64,000 nucleotides of DNA from Desulfosudis oleivorans (lineage in GTDB: Bacteria > Desulfobacterota > Desulfobacteria > Desulfobacterales > SURF-7): assembly GCA_020723325.1 (NCBI GenBank), contig DYJD01000006.1, positions 1 to 64,000 on the forward strand, given 5' to 3'. This document shows, piece after piece, positions 8,288-17,190 of the stretch (positions are counted from its first letter, which is position 1; each line of letters starts with the position of its first letter). Both the position numbers and the translations under genes were made by a program. The notes under the pieces are model-generated. The model was not told the origin of the DNA and did no database searches. It worked only from the letters and a program-made list of their open reading frames with translations.

Positions 8288-10140
8288 GGGGGTGTTTCCT
8301 TTGGATGCTTGTTGGCTGAATTTTTCACTTGAAAACTCACCTGCAAAACCTGCCGGCCGGCCCCGGGCTCCTTGCGGCAGAAGCACAGGGGCAAGGCCCG
8401 CAGGGAGGGCAGTGGAAATACGCATGGTTTCAGGGGTTGCAAGCCAAAGGGGCCGGAGTCGCCCGCCATCTGAACCAGCAGGCATCGGTCGTCTTTCAAC
8501 AGCCTAAGGCCGGCGGCTTCTTCGGCATAGCCCGCATTCAGCGGCCACAGCACCGGCTCCATGATCGCCAGCATCCGGCAGGCGCCCCGCAGGTTTAAGG
8601 CATAGTATTTGGTAAATGAATCGCCTTGCCAAATATAGCGGATCTGTAAGGCGGTTTGCAATGGCTGTCCTTTGCCAATGGGCAAGACCAGGTCGCCTTC
8701 CACTTCCACCAGGATTGCGTCGGAATGCGCCTGCCACTGAATGCGGGCCTTGCGAAAGTGTGCGCTGGTTGCCGTACCCTGATCCGTCTGCAGAACCACC
8801 CGGGGTGTCAAGCTTTCCGGCCGGGGGTCCAGGGCCGGCATGTGCAGCGTTTCCATGGGCCGATAGGCGAGCTGGGTGGCGGCCTGGACCGGCCCCCAGG
8901 CAGCATGGTACAAGTAGGTGACGCTGCCGCCGCCGGGCACGAAAAAATATTGTCGGTCACAGCCATGGCCGGAAAGCGGGGTCATATGGCCATAGCCCGA
9001 GATGGTGGCGCTCCAGGAGCGCTGTTTGATGCGCAGACTGTTGAGGCTGGCAAAGGCCTTGACCTGTTTGTCCTCATCATCTGGCCAGGGGACGGGTCTG
9101 TGGTCCACCCCGGGCATATAAGCCAGGGTGCAGGCCAGATTGACGGCCTTGATGGCCGTGGGGTACAGGCAGGAGACCCCCTGGCCGGTTTCATGAAAGG
9201 GCCCGTCGGCCAGATGGTTGTCCTGCAGACAGGTCCCAAGATGTTCAAGGCTTTTCACCAGGGCCTGTCCGGCCGCCGGGTTGCGCGGACTGCCGAAAGC
9301 AAGGGCCATTTGACTGCCGTGGCTGGTCTTGCTGCCATAGATCGTCCACTTGTATCCCCGGCTGCCCAGGGAATTGTCCAGGCTGCCGTCCGGATAAATG
9401 AAATCAAGATGGGTGGCCAGGGCCCGGTCAAAATCCGGTATCAGCCGTTTTTCGCCGCTCAATTGAATATAAAGGGCCAAGGCGGCCAGGGTCATTTCCA
9501 GGCCGTAACCGATATCAATGCCCTTGGGTTCAAAATAGATTTTTTTCAGTAGCCGCCGGCCGGCGCCTTCACCGACGACAAAACCTTCCCGGTTGATCCG
9601 CCGGGTCGCCAAAAAGGCCAGGCTGCGTGCCTTTTTCTGCCATTTTGCCTGGGGCCGAACCCGATGGCTCAAGGCCAGGGCTGCGGCCGCACCGGCCACA
9701 TAATTGATCACCACCCGGCGCAGCCTGATATTTTCGCAAACCCATTCCGCGGCCCTGGTCAAGGCCTGGCAATACACGGTTTTGCGCTCAGGGTCGATCC
9801 GTGGGCCGGCCGTATCCAGCAGGGCTGCAAGGGCCAACAATTGGAACACGCTGGTTCCATCCCATTGGTCCTGATCCTCATACCAACTGCCGTTGGCATT
9901 TTGCATGCGCACCATCCAATCACAGAGTGCCAGGCCGTGGTCGAACAAGGCCCGGCGCCCCGGCTGCATACCCAAAAACACCATGGGAAAAGCCGCTTCC
10001 CCGCAGCGGACATGAAATTCACCATGGTAAGGGCACCACAGGCCGCCCTGGTTATGCCCGGTTTTTTGCCCCCCTTGCAGCGGCAGGAGGGCCTCAACCA
10101 AACCAAGTAAAAGCGCCTGCATGGCCGCTTGCGCCGTCAT
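8269..10140 (-). CDS. Uncharacterised 623-aa protein, toroid plus beta-domain-like
   Basis: I do not recognise a named family. Residues about 1-330 are mostly helical with repeats such as NANGSWYEDQDQWDGTSVFQ, PDGSLDNSLGSRGYKW and TSHGSQMAL. These resemble the alpha/alpha toroid of polysaccharide lyases, heparinase-like proteins or terpenoid cyclases. Residues about 380-600 are beta-rich, like the sandwich domain that follows such toroids. There is no signal peptide, so if it is a lyase or hydrolase it would act in the cytoplasm, which is unusual. It is coupled to the flippase gene by an ATGA overlap at 10137-10140, so it is a fixed member of the operon. A role in trimming or recycling repeat units is inference. 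Confidence 0.6.
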   Translation of the reverse strand: MTAQAAMQALLLGLVEALLPLQGGQKTGHNQGGLWCPYHGEFHVRCGEAAFPMVFLGMQPGRRALFDHGLALCDWMVRMQNANGSWYEDQDQWDGTSVFQLLALAALLDTAGPRIDPERKTVYCQALTRAAEWVCENIRLRRVVINYVAGAAAALALSHRVRPQAKWQKKARSLAFLATRRINREGFVVGEGAGRRLLKKIYFEPKGIDIGYGLEMTLAALALYIQLSGEKRLIPDFDRALATHLDFIYPDGSLDNSLGSRGYKWTIYGSKTSHGSQMALAFGSPRNPAAGQALVKSLEHLGTCLQDNHLADGPFHETGQGVSCLYPTAIKAVNLACTLAYMPGVDHRPVPWPDDEDKQVKAFASLNSLRIKQRSWSATISGYGHMTPLSGHGCDRQYFFVPGGGSVTYLYHAAWGPVQAATQLAYRPMETLHMPALDPRPESLTPRVVLQTDQGTATSAHFRKARIQWQAHSDAILVEVEGDLVLPIGKGQPLQTALQIRYIWQGDSFTKYYALNLRGACRMLAIMEPVLWPLNAGYAEEAAGLRLLKDDRCLLVQMAGDSGPFGLQPLKPCVFPLPSLRALPLCFCRKEPGAGRQVLQVSFQVKNSANKHPKETPPCPACT

Positions 10141-11573
10141 GTGGCCCGAGCCTTGAGGATCAGGCGCCGGACTTCTTCCACGGTCAGGATGCCCGCGACG
10201 GAAAGGAAGGGAAAAAAGAGGGCCGTGCACAGAAGAATCTGAAAAAGCACATGCCAGGAGCGGGTCAAAAACAGGGTCAGGGACCACAAGCCGGTCAAAA
10301 AAACCGCGCGCACCAAGGTCTGCCAGCGGCCCACCGCCCCGATCAGCCGGAAAATCAGCGTGAAATAAACCACCAGAACAAAGCCTTCGGTGATCAGGGT
10401 GGCCCAGGCAGCGCCCATGGCGCCCCAAAATGGAATCAATACAAAATTGATCAGTATGTTCAGCAGGGCCCCGAGACCGGTGACCCAGGCGCTCACGGTC
10501 TGCCGACCGATGGCCCGCAACACGGTTCCGCAAACCGTGCTGGGCATGATGACAGCGGCGCTGAATATCAAGACCGCCAACAACGGTCCGGCCGGTCCGT
10601 AAGTTGTGCCGTAGACCAGTTCGATGAGCTTGCCGGAAAGTATGGCCGTGACAACAGCCACGGACAAGCCGAAGCCGCAGGCTTTTTCGATCAACTGGGA
10701 CATCACCGGCTTCAATTCAGAGGGATCGGCGGCGTAGATTTTGGCAGCGGCCGGGAACAGGGCCGTGGTGACCGCCTGGATGACGAACAGGGGCGCCTCC
10801 AGCAAGCGGTAAGCGGCATTATACTGGCCCACGATTTCTTCAGAGCAGAACAGGCTCAGAATGACGGTATCGATGTAATAATAAATGGAAACAAAAATCG
10901 ACACCAGGGCAAAGGGCAGGCTGAGCCGGAGCAGCTCGAAGATGGACGGCTGCAAGGCGCGCCAATGGGGCCGGCCAAAATGCCGGATGCACCAGGTCCC
11001 GGCAAAACCCAGGCGCAGGAGCGCTCCGGCGCTGTAAACCACACAGAGCAGCAGCAGGTCTTGCCGGAAATACAGTAGCAGAATGCCCAGCAAGGACATG
11101 AAAAAATTGCTCACGGCAATCACCACGGCCGGATAGGCCATTTTTTCATGGGCTTCAAAAGCAGAATAAAAGACCACGGTAAGGCTGTCAAAAATTGTTC
11201 CGAAACCCAAAATGGAGAGCACCAAAAGGGTCTGGGCATCCCGCTGGGCGAAAAAGCCCACCAGCAGGATCAGCAAAAAGGCCGGACCGATCAAGACCGC
11301 CTTGGCCAAGAGGCTTCTGGCCATATAGGCCCGGGTGCTTTCCGGTTTGCGGCTCACCACTTGAACCAGATAAGTGGATAGTCCCAGATCCATGGCAATG
11401 GCCAGCATGCTGACAGTGGCATAGCCAAAGGAAAAAATCCCGAAAGCGTGCACCCCAAGCTGTCTGGCGGCATAAATAAACAGGAAAAACTGCATGATGC
11501 GGCTGAGCAGACGGCCGCTCACCAAAAACACCGTGTTTTGTAGAATTCTGCCGTATACACCGGGGGCGCTCAT
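10137..11573 (-). CDS. Wzx-like polysaccharide flippase (MOP superfamily)
   Basis: This 478-residue integral membrane protein has about 12-14 hydrophobic segments and the opening RILQNTVFLVSGRLLSRIMQ, typical of Wzx/RfbX-type exporters. Family members flip undecaprenyl-linked repeat units across the inner membrane. It lies directly after the Wzy-like polymerase gene, the expected partner, and its ATG at 11573 overlaps that gene's TGA as ATGA. A longer upstream frame is present but overlaps the polymerase. The C-terminus LKARAT is basic and cytoplasmic. No key residue appears to be missing. Confidence 0.88.
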   Translation of the reverse strand: MSAPGVYGRILQNTVFLVSGRLLSRIMQFFLFIYAARQLGVHAFGIFSFGYATVSMLAIAMDLGLSTYLVQVVSRKPESTRAYMARSLLAKAVLIGPAFLLILLVGFFAQRDAQTLLVLSILGFGTIFDSLTVVFYSAFEAHEKMAYPAVVIAVSNFFMSLLGILLLYFRQDLLLLCVVYSAGALLRLGFAGTWCIRHFGRPHWRALQPSIFELLRLSLPFALVSIFVSIYYYIDTVILSLFCSEEIVGQYNAAYRLLEAPLFVIQAVTTALFPAAAKIYAADPSELKPVMSQLIEKACGFGLSVAVVTAILSGKLIELVYGTTYGPAGPLLAVLIFSAAVIMPSTVCGTVLRAIGRQTVSAWVTGLGALLNILINFVLIPFWGAMGAAWATLITEGFVLVVYFTLIFRLIGAVGRWQTLVRAVFLTGLWSLTLFLTRSWHVLFQILLCTALFFPFLSVAGILTVEEVRRLILKARAT

Positions 11574-13101
11574 GGTGTTGCAGTCCTGCCTGGCTCCGGC
11601 CCGGCTGGCGGAGAAGTCCAAGCCGCTGGGGGGCTGGGATTAGCGTTTGGATTCAGGGCTTGAAAAAGGCCGAACAGCATCCAGGTTGTTTCCGACAGAA
11701 ATACATACTCATATTCAAACTGGTGGTGCAGGCACCAGCCCAGCCAGCCGCCGAAAAAACCAATGGCCAGCCAGGTTGAAAGGGCGGCCCCGGAGGACCG
11801 GCCGACCCGGAACAGACCTGCAAACACCAGGACAAGAATCAACAGAAACAGGACGAAAACCATCAGGCCCTGTTCGGCCGCCACCAGCAGGAATTCATTA
11901 TGCACGGGTTTGGGGAAGTCATAGCTGACCGCCGACGGCGTGGTGTCATACCGCTCGATCACGGAAGTGTAGTTATTGAGCCCGACTCCTATCAAGGGGT
12001 GGTGGCGGATGATATTGAGGGCGACAATGCTCATGGGCACCCGTAAGGCCGCCGAGCCATAGTCGTCCTGAAACAAGCGCCGCTGAACGGATTGCACGGT
12101 GCTGATAAGGATCAGCGCGGACAGGGACAAAAAAATCAGCAGCAAGACCGCCGAGAGCAAGCGATGCCGAATTTTTTTAGTAAGACACCAGTACAAAACC
12201 ACCGTGCTGCCCAAGGCCAGCCCCAGCCAGCCGCCCCTGGAATAGGTGAGCAACATGGCAATGCCCATCAGGGCAAAGGGCATCAAAAGCCAAATTTTGG
12301 TTCGCCTGGGAAGATTTGCAAAAAACAAGGCAAAATTCATCTGCAATAACAGGTTGAGAAACACCGAAAGTTTATTGGGATGGCCGAGGGTTCCGGCCAC
12401 CCGGCTGACGGTGCCGGCGCCGGCGCGCATTTCAAAATAGGAGCGTTCGGCTTCGCCCAACATGGCAAATCCCAGCCGGCCGCCGGTGAAATATTGGGCC
12501 AGGCCGATAAGGGCTTGCAGCATGCCCATGACCAAGAGGAGAACCACCACCTGGCGAAGGGAACCCACGGATTGGATGTTATTGGCCATGTAAAGGAATA
12601 CCAGCCAATTTTTAAAAACCGTCCAAATCACGGCGGTCATGATAAAATCCGGCATGGAGGTGCGCAGGACACCGGCCGCGGTGATGATGAAAATCAGGAA
12701 AAAAGGAATGGAAATTTGCGGGAACAGGCGCAGGCGCAGGCGGTGATCCATGACCGCCCGTAAAGCCCAGGCACCCATGGCCAGCAGAAAAAACACATCA
12801 AAGGCGCCCACGCCGAAACCGTTGATGGGCCTTATCCAGATTCCTTCGGTATAGGTAAAATGAAAGTCGACGCGTATGGGCAAAAAAAAAGGGCGCAGTA
12901 AAGAAAAAAACGTTCCCGTTCCGGCATAATCAGGATGGCGGCAAAAACAAAAATGCAGATGACCGCAAAGATCAGCCATTTGGGGGCCTGACCAGCGGAA
13001 AAAATCAGCAGGGAAGCGGTTGCTGATCCGGCCAGAAGGCTCAACAACACTTCCAAGCCCACGGGTTGCCTGATGAGTTGAAAGCGGGACGATTTAAACA
13101 T
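11570..13101 (-). CDS. Wzy-like O-antigen ligase/polymerase, frameshifted at an A9 tract
   Basis: Two reading frames together make one O-antigen ligase/polymerase of about 510 residues. The first begins MFKSSRFQLIRQPVG at 13101 and runs to CALFF. The second continues LPIRVDFHFTYTEGIW to the stop at 11570. They meet at nine consecutive A (plus strand, 12882-12890), where one more base would restore the frame. The rest has about ten membrane segments and the periplasmic motifs GHPNKLSVF, LTYSRGGWLGL and HHPLIGVGLNNY expected of Wzy/WaaL-type proteins. As written, translation ends at residue 89. This may be a sequencing error in a homopolymer, a true inactivating mutation, phase variation or slippage. 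The start overlaps the kinase gene by 8 bp. Confidence 0.8.
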
Positions 13102-13843
13102 AGCGATACAGCCATTTGGGAATTACGAACCTGCGCCGGTTCAAAAAACTGCCCAGTAAGCGGGCGCCGTCGGCGGTCAATAAGGACTGGGCCGCGGCCA
13201 CCACTTCCGACCGGGTGCGGTTGGCCTCCAGCACGAGAATAACGCCATCGGTTTTGGCGGACATCATCCTGGCCTGACTGGAGCGCAGCACCGGGGCCGC
13301 ATCCAGCAGCACCAGATCGTACACTTTGCGGGCCGCCTCCAGAAACCGTGAAAACATGGTCATGTCAAACAGCGGCGAGTTCTGGTCCGGGATCCGGCCC
13401 GCCGGCATCAAATCCAGGCCGGCCAGTTGCGAGGATTTGACCGCTTCCGGCAGGGGAACGCGTCCCAGCAAATGATCTAAAAAACCCGGGCCGGCAGGGA
13501 TGTGAAAGGCGGCATTCAAGGATGGCCGGTCCAGGTGGGTGTCCACCAACAGAATTTTTTTATTGGCCAGGTCCATGGCCAGGGTCAGGCCGAGATTGAA
13601 GGCCACGGTGGATGTGCCCACGCCCCTTTCTGTTCCGGTCAGCATAAAAACGCTGAAGGAGCGGTCGGTCTGCATGGCCAGCAATTTGTTTTTAAACGTT
13701 CGGAAGCCCTCTGCAATGGCCAGGTGGCGGTCCTGCTCCAACATCCAGAGGGCCGGTCCGCCGGAAAAGGGCTTTCCTTTTTTTCCCGAAACAACAGCAG
13801 GGCCGGGATTCAGGGTATTGATGGAACGATTTTCAGGGCTCAT
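13094..13843 (-). CDS. CpsD/Wzc-type tyrosine-kinase-like ATPase with altered Walker A
   Basis: This 249-residue cytoplasmic P-loop protein of the bacterial tyrosine kinase family partners the chain-length protein encoded just upstream. It shows LLVDTHLDRPSLN (Walker A') and DLVLLDAAPVLRSSQA (Walker B). The P-loop itself reads GTERGVGTSTVAFNLG, so the lysine normally found in GKS/T is a threonine. That should weaken ATP binding or hydrolysis, and the C-terminus (WLYRYV) has only two tyrosines instead of a cluster. It may be a regulatory or structural relative rather than an active kinase. It overlaps the chain-length gene by 4 bp and the polymerase gene by 8 bp. Confidence 0.82.
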   Translation of the reverse strand: MSPENRSINTLNPGPAVVSGKKGKPFSGGPALWMLEQDRHLAIAEGFRTFKNKLLAMQTDRSFSVFMLTGTERGVGTSTVAFNLGLTLAMDLANKKILLVDTHLDRPSLNAAFHIPAGPGFLDHLLGRVPLPEAVKSSQLAGLDLMPAGRIPDQNSPLFDMTMFSRFLEAARKVYDLVLLDAAPVLRSSQARMMSAKTDGVILVLEANRTRSEVVAAAQSLLTADGARLLGSFLNRRRFVIPKWLYRYV

Positions 13844-15288
13844 ATTTTTTCATCTTTTTCCAGGTGCGTATCTTCAATGGCGGCAAATACCGGAAGGTTG
13901 AACCAGCGCATGATATCCTCCGGGCGTTTGACCGTATGATCCAAATAATAAGCAGCAAAAGCGCAACCGATGCCGGCCAGCAGTCCAGCCAGCAGGGCCA
14001 ACCCGGCCATGAGCAATTTTTTGGGATACACGGGCGTCATGGGAATCGCAGCCAAATTGTTTACGGAAATGTTGGCCACCCGGGAAAGGTCGCGCTGGGC
14101 CTCGATGCGGGCCTCTTCGGTCTTGTCCGTATAAAGCTGGTAGTTCTTTTTGTTTTGCTCCACTTCCCGCAACAGTCGGTTCAGTTCCACTTCTTTCAAT
14201 GACAGGGCTACCGAGCTTACCTCGATCTTTTGAATCTCGTCTTCCAGTACCTCCTTGTGATTAGCCAGGGCCGCGCGATCCAGGATCATGCCGTCCAGCA
14301 ATTTTTTCTTTTCGCTTTTGATGCGTTCAACCACTTTATCCACCTGCCGCTGGGCATCCTGATATTCCACCGAGGATTCGGGATACAGCAAGGCGATCCG
14401 TTCCTTTTCCACCAGAATGGGCGTGAGGGCCTTTTCCAGATCCACCATGACTTCGTAGCTGCGCAGCTCCTGGATCATGGCTTGAATGTCTCCCCCGGTT
14501 TTTAAGGTCGTTTCCATGCTCTGGATCTTAATATCCACTTCCATGACCTTGGTGGTGACTTCGCTCAAATTCTCCCGCAGGGTGCGCAGATAGCGCACGT
14601 TTTGGGTGCGCTGGGCTTCGATTTGAATGATGGAGCCTTCTTTTTGAAAGGCTTTTAACGCATCTTCGGCTTCCAGCAATTTTGTCCGGGCCGTTTCGGT
14701 CTGGCGGTTGTAAAAATCCACACCGCCGCCAGTGCGATGAACCTCGATATGGCGGTCGATGTAACGGTCCAGGAAGGTATTGACGATTTCGGTGATCCGC
14801 TCCGGATTCTCACCCCTCAAGCGCACTTCAATGATATTGGACATGGTGACGGGCTCGATTTCCAGTTTTTCGCGCAGATTGCGGACCGCCTCTTCCACTG
14901 GATGGGCTTTGCCCGTAATCCCGGCCTTGATCATCAACCGGTGAAAAAAGGCCGGCTGGTATTCGGCTTGGAGGTTCAGTTGTTCCACCACCTGGCGCAG
15001 CAGGGTGTCGGAGGTCATGATGCGGATTTCCGAATTGATGTCCTGTTGGGACACGGGCAAGACTTCAAATCGTTCCAAGGTGTGCAGCTGCTGCCTGGAA
15101 TCCAGCAGGGGTTTCAGCAATACGCTGCCGTTTACCTGGTAGAGGGGCGTGGCCAAAAAGGAATGGCCGATGACCAGCACAACAATGACGGCAAATGTAC
15201 CGACCAGGACGTGCAGTTTGGAGAATACAATGAACAAAACATCTCGAAGAGATACGCGCAGGGGTTGCTGTACAGGAGTGTCGATCAT
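13840..15288 (-). CDS. Polysaccharide co-polymerase (Wzz/GumC-like)
   Basis: This 482-residue inner membrane protein controls polymer length and links the cytoplasm to the outer membrane exporter. A first membrane segment is at about residues 28-48. A Wzz-type domain follows, with IEVRLRGENPERITEIVNTF, then a long periplasmic coiled coil (about residues 190-400) and a second membrane segment with the proline motif PMTPVYPKKLLMAGLALLAG. The cytoplasmic tail is short and the kinase-like ATPase is a separate gene, the split arrangement seen in many clusters. It overlaps that gene by 4 bp. Confidence 0.9.
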   Translation of the reverse strand: MIDTPVQQPLRVSLRDVLFIVFSKLHVLVGTFAVIVVLVIGHSFLATPLYQVNGSVLLKPLLDSRQQLHTLERFEVLPVSQQDINSEIRIMTSDTLLRQVVEQLNLQAEYQPAFFHRLMIKAGITGKAHPVEEAVRNLREKLEIEPVTMSNIIEVRLRGENPERITEIVNTFLDRYIDRHIEVHRTGGGVDFYNRQTETARTKLLEAEDALKAFQKEGSIIQIEAQRTQNVRYLRTLRENLSEVTTKVMEVDIKIQSMETTLKTGGDIQAMIQELRSYEVMVDLEKALTPILVEKERIALLYPESSVEYQDAQRQVDKVVERIKSEKKKLLDGMILDRAALANHKEVLEDEIQKIEVSSVALSLKEVELNRLLREVEQNKKNYQLYTDKTEEARIEAQRDLSRVANISVNNLAAIPMTPVYPKKLLMAGLALLAGLLAGIGCAFAAYYLDHTVKRPEDIMRWFNLPVFAAIEDTHLEKDEKI

Positions 15289-15298
15289 ATGCTTCCGC

Positions 15299-16345
15299 CT
15301 ATTTAGCGGCCTTGCCGCCCAGGGAATAAATCCCTGAAATAGTGAAATTCAAGGGAATGATGCGCCATAGGGAATCGGCCGTCAGGGCAGCCTGGGCCAT
15401 GCCGGTTCTGGGAATATAAATCACATCATACTGCTGGATCAACGGGTCGCTCACGGTGCCCCGGTCGATCACCTCCCCCAGGTAGACGATCTGGGCATCG
15501 GGTTGCCCGTTTTCCTTGCGCCGGATGATGACCACCTGATCGGTCTTGGCCTCCCGGCTGAAACCGCCGGCCATGGCAATGAGCTGGGTCAGGGTGATGG
15601 GGCCGGGCAGTTCGTAGAAATCCGGTCTTTCCACCTGCCCCATAACGTAGACCCGGTTGGAACGGGCGTGCAAGACCACCACGGAGACCGTTAAATTTTT
15701 AATCAGATGTTGATAGCGGGATTCCAGGCGCTCGCGCAGTTCCTGGGTGGTCAGGCCCGCGGAATGGATATCGCCGATATACGGAAGGGAGATCATGCCG
15801 TCGGGTCTGACCACGGCCAGGCGCGACATGCCCCGTTCCTGATTATAGATGGTTTTTTTCAGGTCCTCGACCTTGGCGTTGAAACCGATAACTTCTGTTG
15901 CAATCACCGGCCTGGACAGAATCGGGCTGTAGAGTTTGGTAAGTTCCGCGGCCAGCTCGGCCGGCTTTTTGTCGGCAGCTTGGACATCACCGATGGGGGT
16001 AAGGGTGATGTTGCCATCCGGCCTTACCTTCACGGTCCGGCTCATGACCGGATAATAGTAGAAATCAATGCGCAACTCATCTTCGGTGTCGATGACATAT
16101 TCCGGCACCCTAGTGCCTGGATCGATATGGTAAAGGATCTCCAGTTCATCACCCATGCCGATTAGATAGGAAGCGGTCAAGACCGGCTTGACTGTATCAG
16201 GTTCCATGGCTGGCGGCCGGATGGTTTCGGGCTGGGCCGCACAGCCTGCGAAGGCAGCAATGATCATCAGGCAGGCGCACAAGCGCCGGAACAGAGATGC
16301 TTTTCCATTCCGCATGTCAAGACAGTTATCCATCAAAGTCCACAT
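15299..16345 (-). CDS. Wza-like polysaccharide export lipoprotein
   Basis: This outer membrane polysaccharide exporter of the Wza/SLBB family forms the exit channel. It has a lipoprotein signal peptide ending AFAGC (Cys35), the export domain with YLIGMGDELEI and KVRPDGNITLTPIGDV, a second VRPDGMISLPYIGDIHSAG, and an SLBB-type region with VYVMGQVERPDFYELPGPIT. The start at 16345 has AGGA 8 nt upstream; internal ATGs at 16333 and 16315 would give a shorter signal peptide. It lies next to the co-polymerase gene (11-nt gap), its physical partner. Confidence 0.9.
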   Translation of the reverse strand: MWTLMDNCLDMRNGKASLFRRLCACLMIIAAFAGCAAQPETIRPPAMEPDTVKPVLTASYLIGMGDELEILYHIDPGTRVPEYVIDTEDELRIDFYYYPVMSRTVKVRPDGNITLTPIGDVQAADKKPAELAAELTKLYSPILSRPVIATEVIGFNAKVEDLKKTIYNQERGMSRLAVVRPDGMISLPYIGDIHSAGLTTQELRERLESRYQHLIKNLTVSVVVLHARSNRVYVMGQVERPDFYELPGPITLTQLIAMAGGFSREAKTDQVVIIRRKENGQPDAQIVYLGEVIDRGTVSDPLIQQYDVIYIPRTGMAQAALTADSLWRIIPLNFTISGIYSLGGKAAK

Positions 16346-16364
16346 AATTCAATTCCTGTTGATC

Positions 16365-17135
16365 CTATTGGGAAGCTTCTGAAAGCTGAATTTCCACCCG
16401 GCGGTCATGCTGCCATTCAAAACGCCGGCCGATAGCGTCCACGGTGGACAATTCGCCGCGTCCCTCCAGGCTCATCCTTTCTTCAGGTACACCGAACTGT
16501 TTCAGGAGATTGTACACGGCCCGGGCGCGATTCAGGGACAACACCTGATTGTAGGCCACACTGTGACGCTCGTCGGCAAAGCCGATGACCGCAAGGTTGA
16601 ATCTGGTTTTTTGCATGACGGCGGCGAAATGCTCCAGCTCCTGCAGATATTGATCTTTGACCTGGTAACGGTCCGTATCAAAAAGGACCACCGGGGGCAG
16701 AATGAATTTCTCTGCGATAACGGTCTTTTCAATAATTCGGGGCTCCTTGTCAGCCCCTCCTTTGCCATGATCACCGAAATCGGTTCCGTCTGATTGGGGC
16801 CGCGGGCTGCCTGGACTTTTGAAATTCAGCACAATGATTTTTTCCGGAACAGGGGGCAGTTCCACCAGCAGGTCTTGTCTGAAATCATGATGATCCACAG
16901 CCACGGCGGTAATGCGCAGCGGGGTTGTTGCAAAATAGGAAACCGGCAAGGATAGGGGGGTGCGGCCGACTTTTTGGTCGTTTACAGAAATGTCCGCTTC
17001 AACTGTGGCGGATTCGATTTGGATGAAGCCTGAAATACCCTTTTCCGAACGTTGCCAGTGGGCAGGATGGCAGCCTGCCGTCAGAAATGCCACTATACTC
17101 CAGCCAACCAGGAAAAAACAGCATCTTCTCATCAT
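16365..17135 (-). CDS. OmpA-family lipoprotein with PEGA-like domain
   Basis: The protein has a lipoprotein signal ending FLTAGC (Cys22). A PEGA-like segment follows (ATVEADISVNDQKVGRTPLS), then a linker and an OmpA C-terminal domain with VLFDTDRYQVKDQYLQELEH, IGFADERHSVAYNQVLSLNR and GRGELSTVDAIGRR. The OmpA domain normally binds peptidoglycan, so the protein probably fixes the export complex to the cell wall. The start ATG at 17135 follows GGCGGAG; an in-frame upstream start at 17177 would put extra residues before the signal peptide. Its place next to wza supports a structural role in export. Confidence 0.85.
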   Translation of the reverse strand: MMRRCCFFLVGWSIVAFLTAGCHPAHWQRSEKGISGFIQIESATVEADISVNDQKVGRTPLSLPVSYFATTPLRITAVAVDHHDFRQDLLVELPPVPEKIIVLNFKSPGSPRPQSDGTDFGDHGKGGADKEPRIIEKTVIAEKFILPPVVLFDTDRYQVKDQYLQELEHFAAVMQKTRFNLAVIGFADERHSVAYNQVLSLNRARAVYNLLKQFGVPEERMSLEGRGELSTVDAIGRRFEWQHDRRVEIQLSEASQ

Positions 17136-17190
17136 TGCTCCGCCTTGATCCATTCCGCTGTTATCTGTTCCATGCAAATAATATTATAAT

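Noticed and set aside
10137-11078. 425-codon plus-strand ORF across the flippase region
   Set aside because: The translation is Gly/Gln/Pro/His-rich without domain resemblance, and the minus strand encodes an obvious membrane flippase.
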